A stretch of DNA of 64,000 nt, taken from Corella eumyota. Lineage: Eukaryota; Chordata; Ascidiacea; Phlebobranchia; Corellidae. The position numbers were made by a program, and so were the translations under genes. Positions within the stretch are counted from its first letter, which is position 1. Each line of letters begins with the position of its first letter. The notes under the pieces are model-generated. The model was not told the DNA's origin. It saw only the letters and a list, made by a program, of their open reading frames with translations, and made no database searches. The stretch spans positions 8,246,001 through 8,310,000 of the forward strand of contig OY720102.1 of NCBI GenBank assembly GCA_963082875.1, read 5' to 3'. Positions 36,301 to 51,300 of this stretch are shown piece by piece.

Positions 36301-39300
36301 ATATTTAAAATAAAATAAATGACTTGTGTCGCTTAGCAATTATATCAAATGTATTAATTTTAAAAAATTTTGATAAAAAATGACTTTTACATAAAGTACT
36401 TTTTAATATGCTAAAAAACTTATAAAACGCCTACGACACCCTGTATTCCCAGGCGGTCACCCATCCAAGTACTAACCGGGCCCGACGTTGCTTAACTTCC
36501 CAGATCGGACGAGATGGGGTGTACTCAAGGTGGTGTGGTCGTAGGCAATGTGATGTGCCAACACATTTATCATTACCCGTGTATATTTAAAATAAAATAA
36601 ATGACTTGCGTCGCTTAGCAATTATATCAAATATATTAGTTTTCAAAAATTTTGATTAAAAATGACTTCTACATAAAGTACTTTCTAATATGCTAAAAAA
36701 CTTATAAATTGCCTACGACACCCGGTATTCCCAGGCGGTCACCCATCCAAGTACTAACCGGGCCCGACGTTGCTTAACTTCCCAGATCGGACGAGATGGG
36801 GTGTACTCAAGGTGGTATGGTCGTAGGCAATGTGATTTGGTGAGCCAACACATTTATTATTAACCGTGTATATTTAAAATAAAATAAATGACTTGTGTCG
36901 CTTAGCAATTATATCAAATGCATTAATTTTTAAAAATTTTGATAAAAAATGACTTTTACATAAAGTACTTTTTAATATGCTAAAAAACTTATAAAACGCC
37001 TACGACACCCGGTATTCCCAGGCGGTCACCCATCCAAGTACTAACCGGGCCCGACGTTGCTTAACTTCCCAGATCGGACGAGATGGGGTGTACTCAACGT
37101 GGTATGGTCGTAGGCAATGTGATTTGGTGAGCCAACACATTTATTATTAACCGTGTATATTTAAAATAAAATAAATGACTTGTGTCGCTTAGCAATTATA
37201 TCAAATATATTAATTTTCAAAAATTTCGATAAAAATGACTTATACATAAGGTACTTTCTAATATGCTAAAAAACTTATAAAATGCCTACGACACCCTGTA
37301 TTCCCAGGCGGTCACCCATCCAAGTACTAACCGGGCCCGACGTTGCTTAACATCCCAGATCAGACGAGATGGGGTGTATTCAACGTGGTATGGTCGTAGG
37401 CAATGTGATGTGGTGAGCCAACACATTTAACATTACCCAGGTATATTTAAAATAAAATCTACGACACCCGGTATTCCCAGGCGGTAACCCATCCAAGTAC
37501 TAACCGGGCCCGACGTTGCTTAACTTCCCAGATCGGACGAGATGGGGTGTATTCAACGTGGTATAGTCGTAGGCAATGTGATGTGGTGAGCCAACATATT
37601 TAACATTAACCATGTATATTTAAAAAAAAATATATGTCTTGCGTCGCTTGGCAATTATATCTAAATATATTCATTTTCAAAAATTTCGATAAAAATGACT
37701 TATACATAAAGTACTTTGTAATATGCTAAAAAACTTATAAAATGCCTACGACACCCGGTATTCCCAGGCGGTCACCCATCCAAGTACTAACCGGGCCCGA
37801 CGTTGCTTAACTTCCCAGATCAGACGAGATGGGGTGTATTTAACGTGGTATGGTCGTAGGCAATGTGATGTGGTGAGCCAACACATTTAACATTACCCAG
37901 GTATATTTAAAATAAAATCTACGACACCCGGTATTCCCAGGCGGTCACCCATCTAAGTACTAACCGGGCCCGACGTTGCTTAACTTCCCAGATCGGACGA
38001 GATGGGGTGTACTCAACGTGGTATGGTCGTAGGCAATGTGATTTGGTGAGCCAACTCATTTATTATTAACCGTGTATATTTAAAATAAAATAAATGACTT
38101 GTGTCGCTTAGCAATTATATCAAATGTATTAATTTTAAAAAATTTTGATAAAAAATGACTTTTACATAAAGTACTTTTTAATATGCTAAAAAACTTATAA
38201 AACGCCTACGACACCCGGTATTCCCAGGCGGTCACCCATCCAAGTACTAACCGGGCCCGACGTTGCTTAACTTCCCAGATCGGACGAGATGGGGTGTACT
38301 CAACGTGGTATGTTCGTAGGCAATGTGATGTGGTGAGCCAACACATTTATCATTAAATGTGTATATTTAAAATAAAATAAATGACTTGCGTCGCTTAGCA
38401 ATTATATCAAATATATTAGTTTTCAAAAATTTTGATAAAAAATGACTTCTACATAAAGTACTTTCTAATATTCTATAAAACTTATAAAATGCCTACGACA
38501 CCCGGTATTCCCAGGCGGTCACCCATCCAAGTACTAACCGGGCCCGACGTTGTTTAACTTCCCAGATCGGACGAGATGGGGTGTATTCAACGTGGTATAG
38601 TCGTAGGCAATGTGATGTGATGAGCCAACATATTTAACATTAACCATGTATATTTAAAATAAAATATATGACTTGCGTCGCTTGGCAATTATATCTAAAT
38701 ATATTCATTTTCAAAAATTTCGATAAAAATGACTGATACATAAAGTACTTTGAAATATGCTAAAAAACTTATAAAATGCCTACGACACCCGGTATTCCCA
38801 GGCGGTCACCCATCCAAGTACGAACCGGGCCCGACGTTGCTTAACTTCCCAGATCAGACGAGATGGGGTGTATTTAACGTGGTATGGTCGTAGGCAATGT
38901 GATGTGGTGAGCCAACACATTTAACATTACCCAGGTATATTTAAAATAAAATCTACGACACCCGGTATTCCCAGGCGGTCACCCATCCAAGTACTAACCG
39001 GGCCCGACGTTGCTTAACTTCCCAGATCGGACGAGATGGGGTGTACTCAACGTGGTATGGTCGTAGGCAATGTGATTTGGTGAGCCAACACATTTATTAT
39101 TAACCGTGTATATTTAAAATAAAATAAATGACTTGTGTCGCTTAGCAATTATATTAAATGTATTAATTTAAAAAAATTTTGATAAAAAATGACTTTTACA
39201 TAAAGTACTTTTTAATATGCTAAAAAACTTATAAAACGCCTACGACACCCGGTATTCCCAGGCGGTCACCCATCCAAGTACTAACCGGGCCCGACGTTGC

Positions 39301-40720
39301 TTAACTTCCCAGATCGGACGAGATGGGGTGTACTCAACGTGGTATGTTCGTAGGCAATGTGATGTGGTGAGCCAACACATTTATCATTAAATGTGTATAT
39401 TTAAAATAAAATAAATGACTTGCGTCGCTTAGCAATTATATCAAATATATTAGTTTTCAAAAATTTTGATAAAAAATGACTTCTACATAAAGTACTTTCT
39501 AATATTCTATAAAACTTATAAAATGCCTACGACACCCGGTATTCCCAGGAGGTCACCCATCCAAGTACTAACCGGGCCCGACGTTGTTTAACTTCCCAGA
39601 TCGGACGAGATGGGGTGTATTCAACGTGGTATGATCGTAGGCAATGTGATGTGCCAACACATTTAACATTACCCAGGTATATTTAAAATAAAATAAATGA
39701 CTTGCGTCGCTTAGCAATTATATCAAATATATTAATTTTCAAAAATTTCGATAAAAATGACTTATACATAAGGTACTTTCTAATATGCTAAAAAACTTAA
39801 AAAATGCCTACGACACCCGGTATACCCAGGCGGTCACCCATCCAAGTACTAACCGGGCCCGACGTTGCTTAACTTCCCAGATCGGACGAGATGGGGTGTA
39901 TTCAACGTGGTATGGTCGTAGGCAATGTGATGTGGTGAGCCAACACATTTATCATTAACCGTGTATATTTAAAATAAAATAATTGACTTGCGTCGCTTAG
40001 CAGTTATATCAAATATATTAATTTTCAAAAATTTTGATAAAAAATGACTTCTACATAAGGTACTTTTTAATATGCTAAAAAACTTATAAAACGCGTACGA
40101 CACCCGATATTCCCAGGCGGTCACCCATCCAAGTACTAACCGGGCCCGACGTTGCCTAACTTCCCAGATCGGACGAGATGGGGTGTACTTAACGTGGTAT
40201 GGTCGTAGGCAATGTGATGTGGTGAGCCAACACATTTATCATTAACCGTGTATATTTAAAATAAAATAAATGACTTGCGTCGCCTAGCAATTATATCAAA
40301 TACATTAATTTTCAAAAATTTTGATAAAAAATGACTTCTACATAAAGTACTTTCTAATATGCTAAAAAACTTGTAAAATGCCTACGACACCCGGTATTCC
40401 CAGGCGCTCACCCATCCAAGTACTAACCGGGCCCGACGTTGCTTAACTTCCCAGATCGGACGAGATGGGGTGTATTCAACGTGGTATAGTCGTAGGCAAT
40501 GTGATGTGGTGAGCCAACATATTTAACATTAACCATGTATATTTAAAATAAAATATATGTCTTGCGTCGCTTGGCAAATATATCTAAATATATTCATTTT
40601 CAAAAATTTCGATAAAAATGACTTATACATAAAGTACTTTGTAATATGCTAAAAAACTTATAAAATGCCTACGACACCCGGTATTCCCAGGCGGTCACCC
40701 ATCCAAGTACTAACCGGGCC
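25660..40720 (-). repeat. Higher-order unit 2, about 15.01 kb
   Basis: Tandem near-copy of 11.75-25.66 kb carrying one extra 1142-bp, four-gene segment (genes 32370-33230 and 33512-34372 are both copies of 18500-19360). The length difference between the units is accounted for by this segment alone. Confidence 0.9.
32290..34580 (-). repeat. 1142-bp four-gene internal duplication
   Basis: The same four genes occur twice in a row. The joint is visible in one hybrid spacer: up to 33434 it has the CGCCTAGC...ATATATT type found at 19.56 kb, and from 33445 it has the AATTTTAAAAAATT type found at 18.43 kb. The switch is therefore within TATTAATTTT at 33435-33444. Confidence 0.9.
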
Positions 40721-40784
40721 CGAAGTTGCTTAACTTCCCAGATCAGACGAGATGGGGTGTATTTAACGTGGTATGGTCGTAGGC
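33512..40784 (-). rRNA. 5S genes 132-159, second higher-order unit, right part
   Basis: Left ends: 33512, 33799, 34086, 34372, 34654, 34936, 35223, 35509, 35682s, 35969, 36142s, 36429, 36711, 36998, 37284, 37457s, 37744, 37917s, 38204, 38491, 38778, 38951s, 39238, 39525, 39806, 40093, 40380, 40667. All are shifted by exactly 15012 bp from 18500-25655. Gene 40667 keeps its flank but turns into a gene-13565-like sequence (CGAAGTTGC, GATCAGACG). Confidence 0.97.
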
Positions 40785-40839
40785 AATGTGATGTGGTGAG
40801 CCAACACATTTAACATTACCCAGGTATATTTAAAATAAA

Positions 40840-43800
40840 ATCTACGACACCCGGTATTCCCAGGCGGTCACCCATCCAAGTACTAACCGGGCCCGACGTT
40901 GCTTAACTTCCCAGATCGGACGAGATGGGGTGTACTCAACGTGGTATGATCGTAGGCAATGTGATGTGCCAACACATTTAACATTACCCAGGTATATTTA
41001 AAATAAAATAAATGACTTGCGTCGCTTAGCAATTATATTAAATATATTAATTTTCAAAAATTTCGATAAAAATGACTTATACATAAGGTACTTTCTAATA
41101 TGCTAAAAAACTTTAAAAATGCCTACGACACCCGGTATACCCAGGCGGTCACCCATCCAAGTACTAACCGGGCCCGACGTTGCTTAACTTCCCAGATCGG
41201 ACGAGATGGGGTGTATTCAACGTGGTATGGTCGTAGGCAATGTGATGTGGTGAGCCAACACATTTATCATTAACCGTGTATATTTAAAATAAAATAAATG
41301 ACTTGCGTCGCTTAGCAGTTATATCAAATATATTAATTTTCAAAAATTTTGATAAAAAATGACTTCTACATAAGGTACTTTTTAATATGCTAAAAAACTT
41401 ATAAAACGCCTACGACACCCGGTATTCCCAGGCGGTCACCCATCCAAGTACTAACCGGGCCCGACGTTGCTTAACATCCCAGATCAGACGAGATGGGGTG
41501 TATTCAACGTGGTATGGTGTTAGGCAATGTGATGTGGTGAGCCAACACATTTAACATTACCCAGGTATATTTAAAATAAAATCTACGACACCCGGTATTC
41601 CCAGGCGGTCACCCATCCAAGTACTAACCGGGCCCGACGTTGCTTAACTTCCCAGATCGGACGAGATGGGGTGTATTCAACGTGGTATAGTCGTAGGCAA
41701 TGTGATGTGATGAGCCAACATATTTAACATTAACCATGTATATTTAAAATAAAATATATGACTTGCGTCGCTTGGCAATTATATCTAAATATATTAATTT
41801 TCAAAAATTTCGATAAAAATGACTTATGCATAAAGTACTTTCTAATATGCCAAAAAACTTATAAAATGCCTACGACACCCGGTATTCCCAGGCGGTCATC
41901 CATCCAAGTACTAACCGGGCCCGACGTTGCTTAACATCCCAGATCAGACGAAATGGGGTGTATTCAACGTGGTATGGTCGTAGGCAATGTGATGTGGTGA
42001 GCCAACACATTTAACATTACCCAGGTATATTTAAAATAAAATCTACGACACCCGGTATTCCCAGGCGGTCACCCATCCAAGTACTAACCGGGCCCGACGT
42101 TGCTTAACTTCCCAGATCGGACGAGATGGGGTGTATTCAACGTGGTATAGTCGTAGGCAATGTGATGTGGTGAGCCAACACATTTATCATTAACCGTGTA
42201 TATTTAAAATAAAATAATTGACTTGCGTCGCTTAGCAGTTATATCAAATATATTAATTTTCAAAAATTTTGATAAAAAATGACTTCTACATAAGGTACTT
42301 TTTAATATGCTAAAAAACTTATAAAACGCCTACGACACCCGGTATTCCCAGGCGGTCACCCATCCAAGTACTAACCGGGCCCGACGTTGCTTAACTTCCC
42401 AGATCGGACGAGATGGGGTGTACTTAACGTGGTATGGTCGTAGGCAATGTGATGTGGTGAGCCAACACATTTATCATTAACCGTGTATATTTAAAATAAA
42501 ATAAATGACTTGCGTCGCCTAGCAATTATATCAAATACATTAATTTTCAAAAATTTTGATAAAAAATGACTTCTACATAAAGTACTTTCTAATATGCTAA
42601 AAAACTTGTAAAATGCCTACGACACCCGGTATTCCCAGGCGCTCACCCATCCAAGTACTAACCGGGCCCGACGTTGCTTAACTTCCCAGATCAGACGAGT
42701 TGGGGTGTATTTAACGTGGTATGGTCGTAGGCAATGTGATGTGGTGAGCCAACACATTTAACATTACCCAGGTATATTTAAAATAAAATCTACGACACCC
42801 GGTATTCCCAGGCGGTCACCCATCCAAGTACTAACCGGGCCCGACGTTGCTTAACTTCCCAGATCGGACGAGATGGGGTGTATGCAACGTGATATGGTCG
42901 TAGACAATGTGATGTGATGAGCCAACATATTTAACATTAACCATGTATATTTAAAATAAAATATATGACTTGCGTCGCTTGGCAATTATATCTAAATATA
43001 TTAATTTTCAAAAATTTCGATAAAAATGACTTATGCATAAAGTACTTTCTAATATGCCAAAAAACTTATAAAATGCCTACGACACCCGGTATTCCCAGGC
43101 GGTCATCCATCCAAGTACTAACCGGGCCCGACGTTGCTTAACATCCCAGATCAGACGAGATGGGGTGTATTCAACGTGGTATGGTCGTAGGCAATGTGAT
43201 GTGGTGAGCCAACACATTTAACATTACCCAGGTATATTTAAAATAAAATCTACGACACCCGGTATTCCCAGGCGGTCACCCATCCAAGTACTAACCGTGC
43301 CCGACGTTGCTTAACTTCCCAGATCGGACGAGATGGGGTGTACTCAACGTGGTATAGTCGTAGGCAATGTGATGTGGTGAGCCAACATATTTAACATTAA
43401 CCGTGTATATTTAAAATAAAATAAATGACTTGTGTCGCTTAGCAATTATATCAAATGTATTAATTTTAAAAAATTTTGATAAAAAATGACTTTTACATAA
43501 AGTACTTTTTAATATGCTAAAAAACTTATAAAACGCCTACGACACCCGGTATTCCCAGGCGGTCACCCATCCAAGTACTAACCGGGCCCGACGTTGCTTA
43601 ACTTCCCAGATCGGACGAGATGGGGTGTACTCAACGTGGTATGTTCGTAGGCAATGTGATGTGGTGAGCCAACACATTTATCATTAAATGTGTATATTTA
43701 AAATAAAATAAATGACTTGCGTCGCTTAGCAATTATATCAAATATATTAGTTTTCAAAAATTTTGATAAAAAATGACTTCTACATAAAGTACTTTCTAAT

Positions 43801-44512
43801 ATTCTATAAAACTTATAAAATGCCTACGACACCCGGTATTCCCAGGCGGTCACCCATCCAAGTACTAACCGGGCTCGACGTTGCTTAACTTCCCAGATCG
43901 GACGAGATGGGGTGTACTCAACGTGGTATGGTCGTAGGCAATGTGATTTGGTGAGCCAACACATTTATCATTAACCGTGTATATTTAAAATAAAATAAAT
44001 GACTTGCGTCGCTTAGCAGTTATATCAAATATATTAATTTTCAAAAATTTTGATAAAAAATGACTTCTACATAAAGTACTTTTTAATATGCTAAAAAACT
44101 TATAAAACGCCTACGACACCCGGTATTCCCAGGCGGTCACCCATCCAAGTACTAACCGGGCCCGACGTTGCTTAACTTCCCAGATCGGACGAGATGGGGT
44201 GTACTCAACGTGGTATGGTCGTAGGCATTGTGATTTGGTGAGCCAACACATTTATTATTAACCGTGTATATTTAAAATAAAATAAATGACTTGTGTCGCT
44301 TAGCAATTATATCAAATATATTAATTTTCAAAAATTTCGATAAAAATGACTTATACATAAGGTACTTTCTAATATGCTAAAAAACTTATAAAATGCCTAC
44401 GACACCCGGTATTCCCAGGCGGTCACCCATCCAAGTACTAACCGGGCCCGACATTGCTTAACTTCCCAGATCGGACGAGATGGGGTGTACTCAAGGTGGT
44501 GTGGTCGTAGGC
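40840..44512 (-). rRNA. 5S genes 160-174, third partial unit
   Basis: Left ends: 40840s, 41121, 41408, 41581s, 41868, 42041s, 42328, 42615, 42788s, 43075, 43248s, 43535, 43822, 44109, 44395. Gene 40840 starts as the copy at 13738 and ends as the copy at 24513 or 15804 (TGATCGTAGG, GTGATGTGCC), so it is a second chimera with the switch near 40946. From 41121 the order follows 16085-19360 at an offset of 25036, then 25035 bp. Gene 41121 has a T5 terminator, CTTTAAAAATGCC on the plus strand. Confidence 0.96.
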
Positions 44513-47490
44513 AATGTGATGTGCCAACACATTTATCATTACCCGTGTATATTTAAAATAAAATAAATGACTTGCGTCGCCTAGCAATTATATCAAATAT
44601 ATTAATTTTCAAAAATTTTGATAAAAAATGACTTCTACATAAAGTACTTTCTAATATGCTAAAAAACTTATAAAATGCCTACGACACCCGGTATTCCCAG
44701 GCGGTCACCCATCCAAGTACTAACCGGGCCCGACGTTGCTTAACTTCCCAGATCGGACGAGATGGGGTGTATTCAACGTGGTATGGTCGTAGGCAATGTG
44801 ATGTGGTGAGCCAACACATTTAACATTACCCAGGTATATTTAAAATAAAATCTACGACACCCGGTATTCCCAGGCGGTCACCCATCCAAGTACTAACCGG
44901 GCCCGACGTTGCTTAACTTCCCAGATCGGACGAGATGGGGTGTATTCAACGTGGTATAGTCGTAGGCAATGTGATGTGGTGAGCCAACACATTTATCATT
45001 AACCGTGTATATTTAAAATAAAATAATTGACTTGCGTCGCTTAGCAGTTATATCAAATATATTAATTTTCAAAAATTTTGATAAAAAATGACTTCTACAT
45101 GAGGTACTTTTTAATATGCTAAAAAACTTATAAAACGCCTACGACACCCGGTATTCCCAGGCGGTCACCCATCCAAGTACTAACCGGGCCCGACGTTGCT
45201 TAACTTCCCAGATCGGACGAGATGGGGTGTACTTAACGTGGTATGGTCGTAGGCAATGTGATGTGGTGAGCCAACACATTTATCATTAACCGTGTATATT
45301 TAAAATAAAATAAATGACTTGCGTCGCCTAGCAATTATATCAAATACATTAATTTTCAAAAATTTTGATAAAAAATGACTTCTACATAAAGTACTTTCTA
45401 ATATGCTAAAAAACTTGTAAAATGCCTACGACACCCGGTATTCCCAGGCGCTCACCCATCCAAGTACTAACCGGGCCCGACGTTGCTTAACTTCCCAGAT
45501 CAGACGAGTTGGGGTGTATTTAACGTGGTATGGTCGTAGGCAATGTGATGTGGTGAGCCAACACATTTAACATTACCCAGGTATATTTAAAATAAAATCT
45601 ACGACACCCGGTATTCCCAGGCGGTCACCCATCCAAGTACTAACCGGGCCCGACGTTGCTTAACTTCCCAGATCGGACGAGATGGGGTGTATGCAACGTG
45701 ATATGGTCGTAGACAATGTGATGTGATGAGCCAACATATTTAACATTAACCATGTATATTTAAAATAAAATATATGACTTGCGTCGCTTGGCAATTATAT
45801 CTAAATATATTAATTTTCAAAAATTTCGATAAAAATGACTTATGCATAAAGTACTTTCTAATATGCCAAAAAACTTATAAAATGCCTACGACACCCGGTA
45901 TTCCCAGGCGGTCATCCATCCAAGTACTAACCGGGCCCGACGTTGCTTAACATCCCAGATCAGACGAGATGGGGTGTATTCAACGTGGTATGGTCGTAGG
46001 CAATGTGATGTGGTGAGCCAACACATTTAACATTACCCAGGTATATTTAAAATAAAATCTACGACACCCGGTATTCCCAGGCGGTCACCCATCCAAGTAC
46101 TAACCGTGCCCGACGTTGCTTAACTTCCCAGATCGGACGAGATGGGGTGTACTCAACGTGGTATAGTCGTAGGCAATGTGATGTGGTGAGCCAACATATT
46201 TAACATTAACCGTGTATATTTAAAATAAAATAAATGACTTGTGTCGCTTAGCAATTATATCAAATGTATTAATTTTAAAAAATTTTGATAAAAAATGACT
46301 TTTACATAAAGTACTTTTTAATATGCTAAAAAACTTATAAAACGCCTACGACACCCGGTATTCCCAGGCGGTCACCCATCCAAGTACTAACCGGGCCCGA
46401 CGTTGCTTAACTTCCCAGATCGGACGAGATGGGGTGTACTCAACGTGGTATGTTCGTAGGCAATGTGATGTGGTGAGCCAACACATTTATCATTAAATGT
46501 GTATATTTAAAATAAAATAAATGACTTGCGTCGCTTAGCAATTATATCAAATATATTAGTTTTCAAAAATTTTGATAAAAAATGACTTCTACATAAAGTA
46601 CTTTCTAATATTCTATAAAACTTATAAAATGCCTACGACACCCGGTATTCCCAGGCGGTCACCCATCCAAGTACTAACCGGGCTCGACGTTGCTTAACTT
46701 CCCAGATCGGACGAGATGGGGTGTACTCAACGTGGTATGGTCGTAGGCAATGTGATTTGGTGAGCCAACACATTTATCATTAACCGTGTATATTTAAAAT
46801 AAAATAAATGACTTGCGTCGCTTAGCAGTTATATCAAATATATTAATTTTCAAAAATTTTGATAAAAAATGACTTCTACATAAAGTACTTTTTAATATGC
46901 TAAAAAACTTATAAAACGCCTACGACACCCGGTATTCCCAGGCGGTCACCCATCCAAGTACTAACCGGGCCCGACGTTGCTTAACTTCCCAGATCGGACG
47001 AGATGGGGTGTACTCAACGTGGTATGGTCGTAGGCATTGTGATTTGGTGAGCCAACACATTTATTATTAACCGTGTATATTTAAAATAAAATAAATGACT
47101 TGTGTCGCTTAGCAATTATATCAAATATATTAATTTTCAAAAATTTCGATAAAAATGACTTATACATAAGGTACTTTCTAATATGCTAAAAAACTTATAA
47201 AATGCCTACGACACCCGGTATTCCCAGGCGGTCACCCATCCAAGTACTAACCGGGCCCGACATTGCTTAACTTCCCAGATCGGACGAGATGGGGTGTACT
47301 CAAGGTGGTGTGGTCGTAGGCAATGTGATGTGCCAACACATTTATCATTACCCGTGTATATTTAAAATAAAATAAATGACTTGCGTCGCCTAGCAATTAT
47401 ATCAAATATATTAATTTTCAAAAATTTTGATAAAAAATGACTTCTACATAAAGTACTTTCTAATATGCTAAAAAACTTATAAAATGCCTA
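41870..47490 (-). repeat. 2809-bp eleven-gene tandem duplication
   Basis: Genes 41868-44395 and 44677-47204 correspond one to one at a constant 2809-bp offset, including the rare CCGTGCCCG in genes 43248 and 46057. The junction lies within gene 44677. Confidence 0.88.
44677..47321 (-). rRNA. 5S genes 175-185, tandem copy at +2809
   Basis: Left ends: 44677, 44850s, 45137, 45424, 45597s, 45884, 46057s, 46344, 46631, 46918, 47204. Each is 2809 bp after 41868-44395. Gene 44677 begins like 19642 and turns into a GTATTCAACGTGGTATGG type, marking the junction. A private change is CATGAGGTAC in the spacer at about 45099. Confidence 0.96.
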
Positions 47491-48360
47491 CGACACCCGG
47501 TATTCCCAGGCGGTCACCCATCCAAGTACTAACCGGGCCCGACGTTGCTTAACTTCCCAGATCGGACGAGATGGGGTGTACTCAACGTGGTATGGTCGTA
47601 GGCAATGTGATTTGGTGAGCCAACACATTTATCATTAACCGTGTATATTTAAAATAAAATAAATGACTTGCGTCGCTTAGCAGTTATATCAAATATATTA
47701 ATTTTCAAAAATTTTGATAAAAAATGACTTCTACATAAAGTACTTTTTAATATGCTAAAAAACTTATAAAACGCCTACGACACCCGGTATTCCCAGGCGG
47801 TCACCCATCCAAGTACTAACCGGGCCCGACGTTGCTTAACTTCCCAGATCGGACGAGATGGGGTGTACTCAACGTGGTATGGTCGTAGGCATTGTGATTT
47901 GGTGAGCCAACACATTTATTATTAACCGTGTATATTTAAAATAAAATAAATGACTTGTGTCGCTTAGCAATTATATCAAATATATTAATTTTCAAAAATT
48001 TCGATAAAAATGACTTATACATAAGGTACTTTCTAATATGCTAAAAAACTTATAAAATGCCTACGACACCCGGTATTCCCAGGCGGTCACCCATCCAAGT
48101 ACTAACCGGGCCCGACATTGCTTAACTTCCCAGATCGGACGAGATGGGGTGTACTCAAGGTGGTGTGGTCGTAGGCAATGTGATGTGCCAACACATTTAT
48201 CATTACCCGTGTATATTTAAAATAAAATAAATGACTTGCGTCGCCTAGCAATTATATCAAATATATTAATTTTCAAAAATTTTGATAAAAAATGACTTCT
48301 ACATAAAGTACTTTCTAATATGCTAAAAAACTTATAAAATGCCTACGACACCCGGTATTC
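46650..48360 (-). repeat. 855-bp three-gene tandem duplication
   Basis: Genes 46918, 47204, 47486 recur at 47773, 48059, 48341 with an 855-bp offset (287 + 286 + 282 bp). Both copies carry the GCATTGTGATTTGG start region and the CGACATTGC helix II variant. Confidence 0.87.
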
Positions 48361-51300
48361 CCAGGCGGTCACCCATCCAAGTACTAACCGGGCCCGACGT
48401 TGCTTAACTTCCCAGATCGGACGAGATGGGGTGTACTCAAGGTGGTGTGGTCGTCGGCAATGTGATGTGCCAACACATTTATCATTACCCGTGTATATTT
48501 AAAATAAAATAAATGACTTGCGTCGCTTAGCAATTATATCAAATATATTAGTTTTCAAAAATTTTGATTAAAAATGACTTCTACATAAAGTACTTTCTAA
48601 TATGCTAAAAAACTTATAAATTGCCTACGACACCCGGTATTCCCAGGCGGTCACCCATCCAAGTACTAACCGGGCCCGACGTTGCTTAACTTCCCAGATC
48701 GGACGAGATGGGGTGTACTCAAGGTGGTATGGTCGTAGGCAATGTGATTTGGTGAGCCAACACATTTATTATTAACCGTGTATATTTAAAATAAAATAAA
48801 TGACTTGTGTCGCTTAGCAATTATATCAAATGCATTAATTTTTAAAAATTTTGATAAAAAATGACTTTTACATAAAGTACTTTTTAATATGCTAAAAAAC
48901 TTATAAAACGCCTACGACACCCGGTATTCCCAGGCGGTCACCCATCCAAGTACTAACCGGGCCCGACGTTGCTTAACTTCCCAGATCGGACGAGATGGGG
49001 TGTACTCAACGTGGTATGGTCGTAGGCAATGTGATTTGGTGAGCCAACACATTTATTATTAACCGTGTATATTTAAAATAAAATAAATGACTTGTGTCGC
49101 TTAGCAATTATATCAAATATATTAATTTTCAAAAATTTCGATAAAAATGACTTATACATAAGGTACTTTCTAATATGCTAAAAAACTTATAAAATGCCTA
49201 CGACACCCTGTATTCCCAGGCGGTCACCCATCCAAGTACTAACCGGGCCCGACGTTGCTTAACATCCCAGATCAGACGAGATGGGGTGTATTCAACGTGG
49301 TATGGTCGTAGGCAATGTGATGTGGTGAGCCAACACATTTAACATTACCCAGGTATATTTAAAATAAAATCTACGACACCCGGTATTCCCAGGCGGTAAC
49401 CCATCCAAGTACTAACCGGGCCCGACGTTGCTTAACTTCCCAGATCGGACGAGATGGGGTGTATTCAACGTGGTATAGTCGTAGGCAATGTGATGTGGTG
49501 AGCCAACATATTTAACATTAACCATGTATATTTAAAAAAAAATATATGTCTTGCGTCGCTTGGCAATTATATCTAAATATATTCATTTTCAAAAATTTCG
49601 ATAAAAATGACTTATACATAAAGTACTTTGTAATATGCTAAAAAACTTATAAAATGCCTACGACACCCGGTATTCCCAGGCGGTCACCCATCCAAGTACT
49701 AACCGGGCCCGACGTTGCTTAACTTCCCAGATCAGACGAGATGGGGTGTATTTAACGTGGTATGGTCGTAGGCAATGTGATGTGTTGAGCCAACACATTT
49801 AACATTACCCAGGTATATTTAAAATAAAATCTACGACACCCGGTATTCCCAGGCGGTCACCCATCCAAGTACTAACCGGGCCCGACGTTGCTTAACTTCC
49901 CAGATCGGACGAGATGGGGTGTACTCAACGTGGTATGGTCGTAGGCAATGTGATTTGGTGAGCCAACTCATTTATTATTAACCGTGTATATTTAAAATAA
50001 AATAAATGACTTGTGTCGCTTAGCAATTATATCAAATGTATTAATTTTAAAAAATTTTGATAAAAAATGACTTTTACATAAAGTACTTTTTAATATGCTA
50101 AAAAACTTATAAAACGCCTACGACACCCGGTATTCCCAGGCGGTCACCCATCCAAGTACTAACCGGGCCCGACGTTGCTTAACTTCCCAGATCGGACGAG
50201 ATGGGGTGTACTCAACGTGGTATGTTCGTAGGCAATGTGATGTGGTGAGCCAACACATTTATCATTAAATGTGTATATTTAAAATAAAATAAATGACTTG
50301 CGTCGCTTAGCAATTATATCAAATATATTAGTTTTCAAAAATTTTGATAAAAAATGACTTCTACATAAAGTACTTTCTAATATTCTATAAAACTTATAAA
50401 ATGCCTACGACACCCGGTATTCCCAGGCGGTCACCCATCCAAGTACTAACCGGGCCCGACGTTGTTTAACTTCCCAGATCGGACGAGATGGGGTGTATTC
50501 AACGTGGTATAGTCGTAGGCAATGTGATGTGATGAGCCAACATATTTAACATTAACCATGTATATTTAAAATAAAATATATGACTTGCGTCGCTTGGCAA
50601 TTATATCTAAATATATTAATTTTCAAAAATTTCGATAAAAATGACTTATGCATAAAGTACTTTCTAATATGCCAAAAAACTTATAAAATGCCTACGACAC
50701 CCGGTATTCCCAGGCGGTCATCCATCCAAGTACTAACCGGGCCCGACGTTGCTTAACATCCCAGATCAGACGAAATGGGGTGTATTCAACGTGGTATGGT
50801 CGTAGGCAATGTGATGTGGTGAGCCAACACATTTATCATTAACCGTGTATATTTAAAATAAAATAAATGACTTGCGTCGCCTAGCAATTATATCAAATAC
50901 ATTAATTTTCAAAAATTTTGATAAAAAATGACTTCTACATAAAGTACTTTCTAATATGCTAAAAAACTTGTAAAATGCCTACGACACCCGGTATTCCCAG
51001 GCGCTCACCCATCCAAGTACTAACCGGGCCCGACGTTGCTTAACTTCCCAGATCAGACGAGTTGGGGTGTATTTAACGTGGTATGGTCGTAGGCAATGTG
51101 ATGTGGTGAGCCAACACATTTAACATTACCCAGGTATATTTAAAATAAAATCTACGACACCCGGTATTCCCAGGCGGTCACCCATCCAAGTACTAACCGG
51201 GCCCGACGTTGCTTAACTTCCCAGATCGGACGAGATGGGGTGTATGCAACGTGATATGGTCGTAGACAATGTGATGTGATGAGCCAACATATTTAACATT

